From Stenopsyche tienmushanensis (lineage: Eukaryota > Arthropoda > Insecta > Trichoptera > Stenopsychidae), in NCBI GenBank assembly GCA_008973525.1, contig WACJ01000375.1, forward strand, positions 62,001-126,000: a stretch of DNA of 64,000 nt, read 5' to 3'. The notes under the pieces are model-generated. The model had not been told where the DNA came from and ran no database searches. It saw nothing but the letters and a program-made list of their open reading frames with translations. Positions within the stretch are counted from its first letter, which is position 1. Each line of letters begins with the position of its first letter. Positions 1-11,470 of this stretch are shown one piece after another. The position numbers were made by a program, and so were the translations under genes.

Positions 1-280
1 GAAGGACATAAAATTGTAAGGTCAATTCCCTTGTCCTGGCTTTTATTACGGGACGGCTCTTTGTATTCATTCGTGACGTGATTTGACGAAGAACGAAAGT
101 GCTAAATTTTTTTTCTGTTCGTGTCTGCCAGTATAATCTGATTTTCCAGAAGGACGAGCTCCGTGGAAGGATCAACTCGTCACAAGACACTCCTCACAAT
201 AACCCGGAGGCTTTGACGCGCCGCTATCGAGGTCATGAAAAACCCTTCCTGAAATGCTACGGAAAAGTCTCATAACTATA
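1..280. other. GC-richer non-coding block
   Basis: The first 280 bases are visibly richer in G, C and CpG than the next 500 and have little simple repetition. All frames are broken by stops, so this is not a recognisable exon. It could be conserved regulatory DNA or an old transposon fragment; the sequence alone does not decide. Confidence 0.3.
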
Positions 281-770
281 TTTTTTCTTTACTTTGTAAA
301 GGTATTATAACCAAAAAAATATTAAGAATTGTCATAAAACCACAATTCAACTCATGTCACGTATAAAATATAATTATTTGCCCTTGTACGAGTGTACTGT
401 AAATTAATTTGGTAAAAATTTGGTAAATTTGTAAAAGAATGAAATCATCCTATAACTCTGATTGCTGGAAGAAGTGTTCTTCTCGCCGATTTGTCAATCT
501 CGTAGCAGTGGTCTTTCCCTTGCTCGATATTAAAAATATTGACGACGAATTCATATTTCCTTTCTCCTGACAATGTTCGATCCAACTTTTGAACCGTTTT
601 AGTTTATCGTTATCAAACTTTTATTAAGTAATTATTGATTTTTTTCGTCTGATAGTTCTTGAAGATTGGGTATTTTAATATCGAGCAAAATACTTTTATT
701 CTATTAAGATTTTTATTTTATTCTATTTCTTTAAGCCCACTTATTTTAAATAGTCTATAAACTATAGACC
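281..770. other. AT-rich intergenic DNA
   Basis: Low-complexity AT-rich DNA with T and A runs. No coding, RNA or repeat feature could be supported. Confidence 0.6.
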
Positions 771-992
771 AAGTGTTGATATATTGACTTATATCTTGGA
801 CTCTTATTATAATAGTTCAGGTTCAAATCCATATTGTGGTATTATTTTTTTACCATACCAATAAATTTGGGAGATTAAAAATATTGATATTTCTGATCGA
901 TCGTCTTGGTCCAGGATTATCCTGATTTTCTGGAATTGAAAAAGTAAATGCTGAGGCAATTAATAAAGTCGTGCAGGGACGCGCGTGAGTGA
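771..992 (+). mobile_element. tRNA-derived SINE, copy 1
   Basis: A related copy lies on the minus strand at 58,264-58,460. Both share, in order: a head beginning AGTGTTGRTATA, a CTTGGAYTCT segment, a TTCAGGYTCAAATCC segment, a block around AAATATTRATATTTC, a TCCAGG motif, and a tail with the identical 18-mer AAAGTAAATGCTGAGGCA (942-959). GGTTCAAATCC at 820-830 is a good match to the B box of tRNA-type RNA polymerase III promoters. The GGTATAATGG of the other copy sits where a box A belongs; here it has decayed to TGATATATTG. Box spacing suits a tRNA-like head. I infer a SINE moved by a LINE reverse transcriptase. The ORF on the opposite strand is a by-product. The parent tRNA is not identifiable. 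Confidence 0.68.
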
Positions 993-3095
993 GTGATTGA
1001 ATTTGCAACAATAAATAAATTATCATTAATATAATTAATATAATGATAATTTCGCTGCTCATTCTCTCCTCTCCTATATTTTTAAATAATAATATCCTTC
1101 TTTACCATGTGTGGAAGGTAAATGGGAAACTATTACATTACATCCTTTCTCTATTAAGATCGCCAATGGAGATCCCCTATGTCTGATATCGGATATGGAA
1201 AATAAAAGTATAAACTATAAAGAATCATTTTCAATTAATGAATAGCTTTTTATTGATTGGCAATTCGTTTTAAAATCGTATTAATACATCCCCAATAAAC
1301 CGAATGTGCGAGAATAAATATATGCCATATAAAAATACTATTATGAAAAGTATTGCATTTTTTTATGTTTTGAACACATAGCGTTATAAAGAATCAGCGT
1401 TAATCGAGAATGCATTAAACGACGTTTTACTGTATCCCTATTTTGACTAAGGTGTCTTTTGATGCCATTGCATTTATTTAAATACCATGCAAAATCTAAA
1501 AAAAAACTTTTTCATCTACATATAGATGTTTAATAAATAGATAAATAATTAAAAATAACAATATTATTATGTATCAATATAGTAATATTTATATAAATAC
1601 AAATTTCATTAAGAAATAAAATGTTTATACAATTAAGTAAAGTGATTTTACGTAAAGCTATTGAATATATTGGTTTCCTTTTGTTGTTCTTTGTATTCTC
1701 TTCAGCCTTTACTTCTTATACGAGTGACAGGTGAAAATATTTATAAATATCTTCCATTCATCATTTCCTTGTACACAATTCACGTATTAAATATGACTCA
1801 ATCGAGAAATCGCAAAAAAATACCGTTTGTATAGTAAATGGTTCAAAAAGCTTCAAAATGATGAACACACTCAATGAAACTAATGTGATTTTTTTTTAAA
1901 TTCTAAATATAAACACTTATTTACATTATGTTGATTTTTTTGTATCATGCAAATCGATAGTCAAACCAAATCTTTCTGATTTAATTGAAATGCATTGGAG
2001 GAAGCTACATCTAGTTTTAGTTGGGAATGGATGTTTATTAACTGTCTATTGAAAAACAAATACAATGTTGGATTATAAAAATGGTATGAGGAAGTGCTTT
2101 CAAAAGTAAAATTATGGTATTTTGCCGATGGTTTCTTTTTCACTATCGTTTTCAGAATCGGATATTTTATATGGTCTTCCACGTGTATTTTAAAATTTGT
2201 TCGCTTTTAAACATTAGCGCTCTCCAAAAACAATTCTCATATTTGCTTATTGATATCATTTCATAGAAATGGTATAGATATTTATATATAAAATGATTTG
2301 AGATCAGATAATGTGATAGTTGTTATAAATTTAAAAATATGTGTTTTTACACTATCGTTAAGATTAGAACTTTAAATGTTCTCAAAAGGCTAATCGTGTT
2401 ATTTTCTGATACATTAATTTAAATGCTTATTCTTGTTTTTTTGTTTGTTTATTAATGCTTTTTTCTTTTCGGTATTTCATTTTATATATATCAAGTTCTT
2501 GTTTTCTTTTTTCTTTATGTTTTGTTAATTGAAGAAACTTTTAAATGGCTTCTTTTAATTTAATTACTCAAATTTCTGTACTAGCAGTAAGTTTCTCTTG
2601 AAAATATATAAATAAAATAAAATAAAATTATGGCGGTGCTTCTTCGCTATGAACGTTTGATATTTGTAAAATAATTTGATTGCAATAATAATTAATTTCA
2701 ATCAAATAGCCTTAACCACAGTATTAAACATTTTAATATTATATTTAAGTACTATGAATAATAAATAAATTTGCTTATGAGTTTATAAAATTTGTTATTT
2801 AAACATAAAACAAAGTATGATGTGTTGCCTGCTTCTTTATTAAAAAAGTAATTGAAATAAACGAGGGAAATGTAGCAAAGATTGCATTGTATAATAGTAT
2901 TACGAGCACGAGAAGCTTAATATTTATTATCGTTACTTTTTATTTTCTCTAATATTCATATTGTTGGTGCAGCAATTTTTTGCGAAATTAAATAAAAACA
3001 TACTTTGATTACTAAGGGAAACACTCGAGGTAAAGATTCGGAAATTTCTTATAAATTAATTTCGACTCATTTATTTGAGTGTGAATTGCAGTAAT
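993..3095. other. AT-rich intergenic DNA
   Basis: About 2 kb of AT-rich sequence with short homopolymer and TA tracts. Small open frames here (for example 1,961-2,182 minus) have no recognisable motif and are of a length expected by chance in such DNA. Nothing else seen. Confidence 0.6.
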
Positions 3096-3097
3096 TT

Positions 3098-3265
3098 GAA
3101 TGTAAGCAGGACAGGGCTGTACACGGAGCAGGCTCTCTTATAACCCTCGGGGGAGGCATTGTCTTTTATCACCACCGGGAAGAAAGTTTATGTAAACTAC
3201 GGGCAGAAATCTCTGTTGGGTGGACGGCTGCGAAAAAGGTTGTCTTTTCATCTCTAAAGAACAAG
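3098..3265. other. GC-richer non-coding block, possible regulatory DNA
   Basis: A compact, non-repetitive block stands out from its AT-rich flanks. It contains CCTCGGGGGAGG, CACCACCGGGAAG and a run of ordinary-complexity sequence with no long frame. Its sharp edges suggest constraint or a foreign insert; the lack of any transposon motif makes a regulatory element plausible (inference). Confidence 0.28.
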
Positions 3266-6200
3266 AAGAAGTAGAAAAAAACTTTTTTTCTACATCTCGA
3301 CGCCCTCTAAGCATAATCTTAGCTTATTCCGCATTTTTTCCTGAATTGGTCACAAAGGGCTTATTTTTTATCGCACTTATATATATTATGGAATAAATAT
3401 TTTTTTCATAAAAATGTGTATGCCAAAAACTTGAACACGCATAAGAGCATTATCATATTTTCTACATATTGCTTGATGCTTATTTTATACGAATAGGAAT
3501 ATACTCCTCGATGATATTCTTTGTGAATTTTAATTCTTTATATTTTATAAAGCACGTGGAATATCATATCATCAAATCCCAACAACAATGTTTATCCTTA
3601 AATAGCTAATTTGACGAAAACGTAGGATTAAAAGTATTTTATTTTTTGACGTCATCAAATTCTCCAAACCTTTCTTTTATTATATGGATGTCCAACGGCA
3701 ATACTTAAGAATAAGAGTCGTGATTGACTTTGAAGAATTACAAATTCTTTTTAATATTTTAACATTAAATGTCATATAATTTTATTTCGTATACTATGAA
3801 TTTATTTACACATACAAATTAAGATTTCTTATATGCAAAGCCGATTCGGACTTTTTACGAATCACTCTTGAATCTTGATCTTGGTGAAAAACAATATTTT
3901 GGAAATCTTTTATTTATTTTTAAGAAAATCAGAAGAGTTCAAAGGATATCGTATTTCTTTCGTAGCTATACAAATGGAAATAATTCTTCAATTTATGATC
4001 ATTATATTTACGTCCGTGTAATATTTGGAGATGAATATCGATACCAAAAAAAAAAAATACATTTTATGAGTATTCTTCTATCTTCAGGATGCATTACTTA
4101 AGAATAAATTTTACCCTTGCATTTGCACAAAAATTTACTTTGTGTCAGAGATCATTCATGTGAATAGATTGAAGTAAGAAATAAGTTTTGATGGCTGTAA
4201 ACACGAACTAGTTTTAATACAACGAAGTTTTGTTATAGTTGGTTATTTCTTGAATATTTATTGTGAAAGACTCTAATGCGTGTTTGTGTGAATAAAAATC
4301 ATCTCTCTAGGTTTATGTTATTTTTCAGCTAAAGAAAGACCTTTCAATTTTGCCTATAAGTGATTAATTTGTAACAAAAAATAATGTTTTTAAATGTAAT
4401 GATAATCTCGCTACTCACATGTAGATATTTTTACATTGGCAATAACAAAGAATATGTGATATCTTGAAGAATGATAATAAATTAAAGTTGTATTCAATTT
4501 TATTTAATTATGTATATCCAATGGATATTAACACTCTTTACTCGGAATGGTAAGTAATTATATTTTCACGATTAAAACAATAATGCAAGTAGTAAATAGT
4601 ACTTTGTGTCATATTCACAAAAAAACTTTCGGTAATAATACCTCTTCACATGAATAAATGCTATTAAAAGGATCACATTGAGTATTGATATTAGGAAAAA
4701 ATATTAACTTTTGAGAAAGAAATTTATGACAACAAAAATTACATTTAGAAATTTCGCAACCTCTAAATAACGAAAATTTTATCGTAATTTTTGCGAAATT
4801 TCACTCTATGAAGTGATTTTAAAAAATAAAGTATTAAATGAATAAAATAATCTTTCACTAATTTAAAAAAATAATTATTAATTTATATAAATATTATGTA
4901 TAAATTAAAATTAATAAACAATTTTTTTTCTTCCTGTCACGTCAATCGAGCGATAGAGGTTTTATTGATAAGTATTGTATTTATTTGAATTTCACTTAAT
5001 ATTTTATTTAATACTTGATGTTATTGCGAATTTTAAATAATAAATATTTCCATAGTATTTTTCTCATGTGGTGCAAAATTTCACTTCATACGATCGTGTT
5101 GATAGAATTGAGCCCAAATGTACATCAAAATATTATATTACAGTAATTAATACCAATCGCTTTTTATCCAATTCATTTGCAAGCATTATACTTTTAAATG
5201 TTTTACATTTATTATAATTATATCGATATGGGATTACATGAAAATATTGATGAGAAATATTTGGAAATTTATTTGGTATCATACTCCAATATTTGAGTTC
5301 AAGTTATTTTGTCTCCCTGGATATGGATAAATTCAAATCCTAGCGCAATATCTCCGCAACATTTTTCTCGGTCTATTTACCAAATTCGGATCTTCACAAT
5401 TTCTTCGACTTCACGAGAATATCAAGCGAAAAGGAAACAATTTAAAGGTATTGCAATTGCAACAAAGAAGTCGAAGGCTTCTCAAAGTATACTACAGAGT
5501 GCTATATGCATCGGTCCTGGATTGAATTTGAAATAGATATATTTCGTCTTATTTAAGTCAATTGATAACAAGCACTTCTTGACTTTTGTATCGGTGGTGT
5601 GCTAATAACATTGAATCAAATACATATCTGGTTGCTAAATGGCTTTGAACCATTTTTTTGTTATTTCTGTTTTCATTCCAGTTTTATTGAAAAATGTCTT
5701 GATGTGTTTTTATTTCAATTATATCTATTCTCTCTACTTTAAACTAAAAACTAGCTTTTGTTGATAGAATTTAGAAAACTACCATTCCAATTTTGTATAT
5801 ATTAGTATAAAATATTTATTTTTATATCTTTCGCAATACTCTAAATACTTTTTTCTGTCTTATTTTTATACATACATAATAAAAGATTTTCAATTTTTAC
5901 ATTTGTAAAAATAGGCAATCTGTGTGTATATTGCCAATTATTTACTTCTTAAAAAAACTACTTTTTCATGGAGCGGTTGAATGATAATATTTGTAAATAA
6001 TATAATTTAGATTTTTGAAATAATTGAAAGTATTTTATCTAATGAAATAAGACAGTAAATCAAGATATTAGTCTTTAACAAATTATCAAAATTATAGATT
6101 CTGCATAAATCTCTGAAGTTCTATGTCCAGAAGAATTGGATATATATTGTTAATTGCAAGTACTATATCTATAACGTCTGGGTATTTTTTCTCAATTGTC

Positions 6201-7230
6201 TGTTTTGATTATTTTCTTTTATGGAACTCATTAGAGAAGCCCAAATTTGTCTATTGACGACTATTAGATTTTTCTCTCTATTATATATATGGATCATGTA
6301 AAATACAAATATGCTCAGATCCATGAAAACCCAAGCAATATAGCAATACTTGTGAGAAAAAAAATCATCTTTATGGAGCGCTTCTAAAAAAATCACGCAC
6401 TTACTAATTAAAAAAAAAAAATTACCATGCAAAAAAATACATAACTATATTAGTCACCACGTATGAAACACAGAAACTGTCCCCACTGGCTGTAATATTT
6501 CGAATTTAACTTTAAAAGTAATTTATGATTAGTATAATAATATAAACAACATATATTGCTCATAATGGATATTTTCATTTTCACATTTTTCACATTTCAT
6601 TTTTTGGCGCCCTGGGTAACAATGCATAAAGTTTTATAAATGCATATAAACCTGGATACATACCAAACTAAGCTGTCATATTTTTTGGACGTATCCCGAT
6701 ATATATTATTAATGAGTAATATTTAAAAATACAGCAACTAGAATAAAAATATGAGGTTTGCTACAAAATGGAAAGTAGGGACGAGTTCTTGGTCGTGTCT
6801 ATAGACACTTTTTTTTAATCCATTAATATATAATAAAACTATTCATTATTTAAATTATTATATTATTCATTTTTACCATCAACATTGTTATTAACCTTAC
6901 TGAAAATGGTTTAGATCACATTAACACATTTTAGAAAACCTTGGAACTGCAAAGGGATAAATAGGTGATAGTCATACATTAGGGGAACCAGAATGAAATC
7001 ACGCATTTTAGGAATACAGCTAATGTTTTGACAGGGGGAAGTAAGCACATTTAAAATTTTCATAAAAAATCAATACCGAACAGTTTTTTTCGTTTCAGTT
7101 CCGGTTTTGTTTCGACAAAAATAACGGGTTTCTTCGGTTTTCAGGCTAATTTAGTATCGAAGTCCTCTTTTGGTATTATAACAAATAACTCAGTAGTCCA
7201 AGATAGTCCACTAAATAGTTTTGGGCCATC
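3266..7230. other. AT-rich intergenic DNA with one short inverted repeat
   Basis: Nearly 4 kb without a supported gene. The clearest structure is a 12-bp perfect inverted repeat, GAAATTTCGCAA at 4,748-4,759 and its complement at 4,791-4,802. Open frames at 3,868-4,101, 5,309-5,536 and 6,169-6,432 lack known motifs. Confidence 0.55.
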
Positions 7231-7231
7231 G

Positions 7232-7632
7232 TAAATTGAAGTTGCGTGACACATTAAAGTTATCAGAGGGCAATGCATTGTCTATAAGAAAGCTCTGTTT
7301 GAAGTGGGTACCGCGTTGGCTCACATTCGATCAAAAACAACGACGCATCGACAATTCTGAACTGTTTGAATGAAAAGGTTTTTTTATTCAATATGTGACA
7401 ATGGATAAAATATAGATCCATTACTAAATTCTACAGTCAAATCGGTAGTCAGCCGGCGAAAGTCTCCAATGCGACCAAAAACGCAAATGTCAGCTGACAA
7501 GGTTTTGGCCTCTGTATTTCGGAATACGCATGGTATTTTATTCATCGATTACCTCGAGAAAGGAAGAAACATATATAACCATAATATTATAGGCGTTATT
7601 TTTACGTTCGAGTGGTATGTTAATTTAAGTGT
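7232..7632 (+). pseudogene. mariner-type transposase relic (N-terminal to central part)
   Basis: A cut-and-paste transposase fragment. In frame pieces on the plus strand read like mariner: a KLSEGNALSIRKLCLKWVPR segment, WLTFDQKQRR, then YVTMD, where the Asp codon at 7,404-7,406 matches the first catalytic Asp of the VTMDETW motif. The following ETW is lost (KI then a stop). After a frameshift it continues as RPKTQMSADKVLASVF and GILFIDYLEKGR, both mariner hallmarks. The matching C-terminal half is absent here; instead a dispersed repeat begins at about 7,633. Several stops and frameshifts make it non-functional. The set of motifs suggests the irritans side of mariner, but the subfamily is not certain. 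Confidence 0.85.
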
Positions 7633-7885
7633 AACGCATTTTTATGTGGAGTTGTATTTATATTTCTGGATATTTGGATGAAAAAGAAGAACAGGTCAGT
7701 AATGTTGCTCCTGATGGAAATCTATGGTCCTAAAATCTGGGAACATATCAATTCATAATAATTAAAGGGATGTTATAAAACTATTGGCATATCCACAATC
7801 AAAAAAGGATTATATTCTTATTGCCGTTGGCCATAATACGACAGAAAAATCAGGAACATGTAAAAAAGCATAGGTAACACATCGT
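7633..7885. repeat. dispersed repeat R, copy 1
   Basis: This stretch aligns by eye with 14,727-15,000 in the same orientation. Shared landmarks in order are TGGAGTTGTATTT, ATATTTGGAT or ATATGTGGAT, CAGGTCAGTAAT or CATGTCAGTAAT, a CATATCCACAATCAAAAAA-like segment and TTCTTATTGCCG. The first copy interrupts a mariner transposase, so it was probably inserted there or joined by deletion. No protein motif was recognised in either strand, and no terminal repeats are clear. Orientation is arbitrary. Confidence 0.7.
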
Positions 7886-7955
7886 TCATAGATTTTAATT
7901 TAATTCCAAAAAAGCGACCCCATTGAAAAAGAACAAAGTTTAAAGGAAAAAAAAA

Positions 7956-7982
7956 CCTATGAACTTATTAAGTGATGTGTTA
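7956..7982. mobile_element. mariner terminal-repeat-like remnant
   Basis: CCTATGAACTTATTAAGTGA here and CCTATGAACTTATTGAATGA at 22,304-22,323 are nearly the same, each preceded by a run of A. The wording resembles the outer ends of some insect mariner elements. Located just past the 7.2-kb transposase relic, it may be its 3' terminus. Confidence 0.5.
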
Positions 7983-8099
7983 TCAAAGATTACTTCTTAT
8001 TACTTTTTGATTACACTTTAAATGTGTTGGAATGGCGTTTAAAATTGATTGCCGATACAAGCAATGCGTGATTGCGTTAAAATGGTTTCTGTGTTGAGT

Positions 8100-8540
8100 A
8101 TATCAATATCGCAATGACGTCCCCGCATATTCGAATTCCAGAACACGGATGCCTGGCAGGCATCCCCATCCATGCTACGATAATTTTTAATGTGTTCACA
8201 TTTAAAACAAAGAGATGTGGTCGTTATCAGAAGTTGGGAGGGGACCGCAGTCGGCGAATTTAATTAAGTCATTAGAGCTACACGCCGCTATTGTCGCAGA
8301 GCTCCCTGCAGCGTGTACACCCTGACGACAGTCTTTCACTTAATCCACTCTAGTAGCAATAAGAAGAGAAAAAAAAACGAGAAAATGTCTATTTACCTCT
8401 CCATTCTTACTCGAGTTTGCGTGGGAAGAATTAGTGCTGGGATTTCAGCAGCTGTCAAATACCCACCCTACCTTTTCGCTGAAACCTCATCCGGATGCCG
8501 GGGGTTTATTTTGGGGGGGAGTCACGATTTTCATAATTGA
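8100..8540. other. GC-richer non-coding block, possible regulatory DNA
   Basis: A 440-base block of higher complexity. It contains a perfect 8-bp inverted repeat GATGCCTG/CAGGCATC (8,148-8,164, one-base centre), the homeodomain-like string TTTAATTAAGTCATTAGAG, and several CpG sites. The small frame at 8,313-8,540 has no known motif. Candidate conserved non-coding element; an unrecognised transposon is the alternative. Confidence 0.33.
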
Positions 8541-8689
8541 ATATAATTAAAATACGTCTGGTTTGCTTTTTATCTGATCAATAATTAAAAAACCATGCCA
8601 AAGGTAAATGACAAATTTGAGATAGTGTCAAGAGCATTCGCTGTAATATATATATAATATATGTCCAATCACGTTTAGTATTTTTTGAG

Positions 8690-8966
8690 AGGTAAATTAA
8701 AAATAAAATTATCGCCTTCCGATATTTTGAGTTTCTTTTCGAGTCTGAGGACATGGAATAACAGTTATTTCAAATATCATATTCATAATCTATATATATT
8801 ATATATAAATTATTTTAATTATCAAAATATTGACAAATAGCCGGGTGTTCGATCGCGTTAAGGTTTTTAGGTAAAAAAGTTTTTTTAACCAATTTTTACC
8901 TTATCCGATATTTCGATCCACTCGTCGGGTTCATTTTCAAGGATTGACTGTCAATCCTTGAAAATG
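8690..8966 (-). repeat. Penelope-like or retrozyme-like repeat, copy 1
   Basis: On the minus strand this reads CCCGACGAGTGGATCGAAA, then TATCGG, a GGTAAAAATT segment, GCGATCGAACACC, an AT-rich stretch, and AATAACTGTTATT followed by TGTCC and AATATCGG. A second copy at 29,400-29,668 keeps the same order: CCGATAGATGGTTCGAAA, GGTAAAAATT, GCGATCGAATACC, AATAACTGTTATT, TGTCCGAAATATTGG. The start carries a perfect 17-bp hairpin (8,932-8,948 with 8,950-8,966). The CGACGAG...CGAAA spacing recalls hammerhead cores found in Penelope-like elements and retrozymes, but the core has C where the essential U should be. Homology between the two copies is visible; family assignment is a guess. Confidence 0.5.
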
Positions 8967-9229
8967 GGATTTGAGGTAGAATCATGTTAAAAGAGTTTGC
9001 GAAGAAATTTAATTTTCACTGTAGTCTTCTTTTGGTTAATCTTTCAGCGAATCAAATCTTAGCTGGTTTACCTGCTGCCAAATTTGTTTTCATGATGAAA
9101 AATAAGAGTTTTTCTACTGTTGCTTAATTTTACCTCGTATTTGATACTCCTTGCCTGATAACCATCGCCGACTGTATTTAATTAAAAAAAACTAATTTAA
9201 GAAATCCAATGCTTTGATTTTCCTCCCGG

Positions 9230-9430
9230 CTTTTGGAACCCCTCTTTTGTTATTGTCTTTGGAAAGTTAAGTAACCGTGGATAATACTGCGTCCGAAGCC
9301 TATGTGAAGGCAGAGCCTTCACTTACGCTCATTAATATGGTTCGGTCTCTCATCAACCTTTTCCTCGTCAAATAAATTGACGAGAAAAAGAATAGTGTGC
9401 GAACATTGCTTGGAGTGATTAATTGAAGTG
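9230..9430. other. block with two short perfect hairpins
   Basis: GTGAAGGC/GCCTTCAC (9,304-9,322, 3-base loop) and CTCGTCAA/TTGACGAG (9,364-9,384, 5-base loop) lie within 80 bases in a moderately GC-richer stretch. No frame is conserved. Function unknown; either a structured RNA or chance palindromes in a regulatory block. Confidence 0.3.
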
Positions 9431-9980
9431 GATAGTGGTAGTGGATTATTAAAAAAAATGACATAATTTTAATAATGTGAGAGATAAGTTATATAAGTAT
9501 TTTTGATAAGTTTATAAAAACTTCTATATCTGGCTTTTGCTTGCTTGCTTCCATTTCGTGCACGTGTCAGGCAATCATCACGCTTTAAAAACTAGAAAAA
9601 TAAAGTTTTTTATTTAATTATCATATTGGTAGTTAATAGATAATATTGTCGATAATCTATGATAGTAGAAAAGCTTTGAATTACAAAGGTGGGTTAAAAT
9701 GCGTCAATATTAATTTCTTGCCACTCTTCAGGTAATTGAGCAATCCATAACAAACTCCCTCATTTAAGAGGAATATGAGTATCAATATGTCGATTTAATT
9801 TTTTGCATATGTTTAAATGAACACACAAATGTTTTAAGCGTTATTCTATAAATATCTGCATTTTGAAAATTTATTTACAGAATGCTAAATTTTTTCTCAA
9901 GAATGAATCCGATACCCTGCGAAATGTTAATGAAATTAATTTTGGCGTTCGTCTGGAATATTAAACACATTTTACTAATA
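9431..9980. other. AT-rich intergenic DNA
   Basis: No supported feature. Confidence 0.6.
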
Positions 9981-9984
9981 TTAT

Positions 9985-10340
9985 GATTCTGGGAAGGTCA
10001 TCAACTCGGGAAGAGCCTAAGCAAGTGCTTAAAGCAATTGGGAAACTTTTCACGGGGCTGAGGCCAAGAAGTGTACGGCAATTCGTGAGTACGTATTAAC
10101 GTGCGGAATAAACTTGTGAGTTAAGTATGTTAGCAACTAAGCCGATACGTATAATTATGCTGTGGGCTAATCTAATTCCGTAAGCAAAATCATTGTCGAA
10201 GCTTTCATTATCTTGGGTGACTATTTGTCACACGACTTGGTGCCGAAGGGGGGCCTCCGACCTGAAAGGTGGCCCCGAGCGCAAACTTATACGAATCGAA
10301 TTAACAGTTGTCACATAAATCTTATTACTATATATTGCCT
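9985..10340. other. GC-richer non-coding block, possible regulatory DNA
   Basis: Higher-complexity DNA with the motif GGGCTAATCTAATTCCG (two TAATC-type homeodomain half-sites) and the run GGGGGGCCTCC. The overlapping frame at 10,213-10,413 shows no known domain. Candidate cis-regulatory element (inference). Confidence 0.28.
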
Positions 10341-10544
10341 CAAGGATGGAAAAGATCATTTGAGATACTTGCTGTTGGGTATGTCGGCAATAATTTATCT
10401 TTTTATGAAATAACAGAGCCCGAAAAAGCCTAATAAATGTATGAGATAAGGTTAAAAATAAGATGTTGTTTTAATATTAGTTTCATTTATTTTTCCATTT
10501 CCACAATTTTATATAGATAATACAATCATTCGTTCGCAAGCACT

Positions 10545-11470
10545 GCCAAGACACGATCAGAAGAGTTAGGAAATGGTTCTCAGAAACTTATCTGGAGCTC
10601 TCAGTTCACAAAAACGAAGCTATATTTTTCACAAGACACAGGAAACTCGTTCTCTTACGCTTGGCCATTAACTAGTACGAAATAAAAAAAAATCTAGTCG
10701 ATTCGATATCTGAGAGAGCAAATTGACGACACACTCCGATTCACGGAGCACACAGACAAGGTGGCAACAAATCTGGATCGAGGCTAATGTCAAACATCGT
10801 AGAACCGAAATTTGTACGAAGGAAGCTGTACAACAAGACTGTTCATTCGCTGTTGTTTTATGTAGACCCAATATGAGTGGATACACTAAACGGAAAGGGC
10901 TAGATTCAGCATGACTAGGGTGTAGCGCCCTCAGAGTAGCTGCTGTATACCGCACGGTATCGAAAGAAGCCATCCTTGTACTGACCTCCACACCGCCAAT
11001 ATACTTCTTTGCAGAAGAGAGATATATCACAAATAGAGCCAAATAAAACAACATGCGAGAGAACACACCTTGACGGTGAAACATTCAGAATGGAACAGCT
11101 CCATAAATGGTCGGTGAACACACCAACTTATCAGAGACTAGAGGGCATGGAACCTCAGAAAGTATGGCCAGCTATGCTTCTACCTGACCCAGATGCTTAC
11201 TGGATATGGCTGTTTTGGGGAATATATCCGTAATATAGACAAGAAGACATGTTCGTAATATCATCACTGTGGAGCTGATGATGCAGCATGGAACACGGAG
11301 AGAGATATTCTGCGCGATGAGCTGGCGATTAACACTCTCTTGCTAAATAATATGACTTTCTCAATGCTGGAGGATGGGCGACGTGGACTGATTATGCTAA
11401 GTGCGTTATGCAGCAGAAATAAGATGCTGAACGCATAAGGAAAAAAGGGCAAAGGACATAAAAAATAAGC
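10545..11470 (+). pseudogene. R1-like non-LTR retrotransposon relic, C-terminal half of ORF2
   Basis: Fragments of an R1-clade ORF2 lie in order on the plus strand, in shifting frames. First is KNEAIFFTRHRKL (10,610-10,660), like the NPxKTELVLFTRKRK segment after the RT core. Next is QIDDTLRFTEHTDKVA (about 10,715-10,765), like the YLGVxLDxxLxFxxH step. Then come LRVAAVYRTVSKEA (10,930 on), LTQMLTGYGCFGEYI (about 11,180-11,225) and a CHHCGADDA-type zinc motif with its Cys partly lost, ending ERDILRDELAINTLL and MLEDGRR. The order and the TGYGCFxxY signature are diagnostic of the R1/TRAS group. At least five frame changes make it dead. Open frames on the minus strand here are shadows. The RT catalytic core upstream is missing. 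Confidence 0.88.

Noticed and set aside
814..830. A functional tRNA gene
   Set aside because: B box is good but no acceptor or anticodon stems close; the second copy at 58.4 kb shows it is a SINE head.
8912..8934. An active hammerhead ribozyme
   Set aside because: The core reads CCGACGA rather than CUGANGA, stem II is weak, and stem I pairing could not be drawn convincingly.
10668..11084. 138-codon minus-strand frame
   Set aside because: Antisense shadow of the R1-like ORF2 relic, whose motifs are clear on the plus strand.
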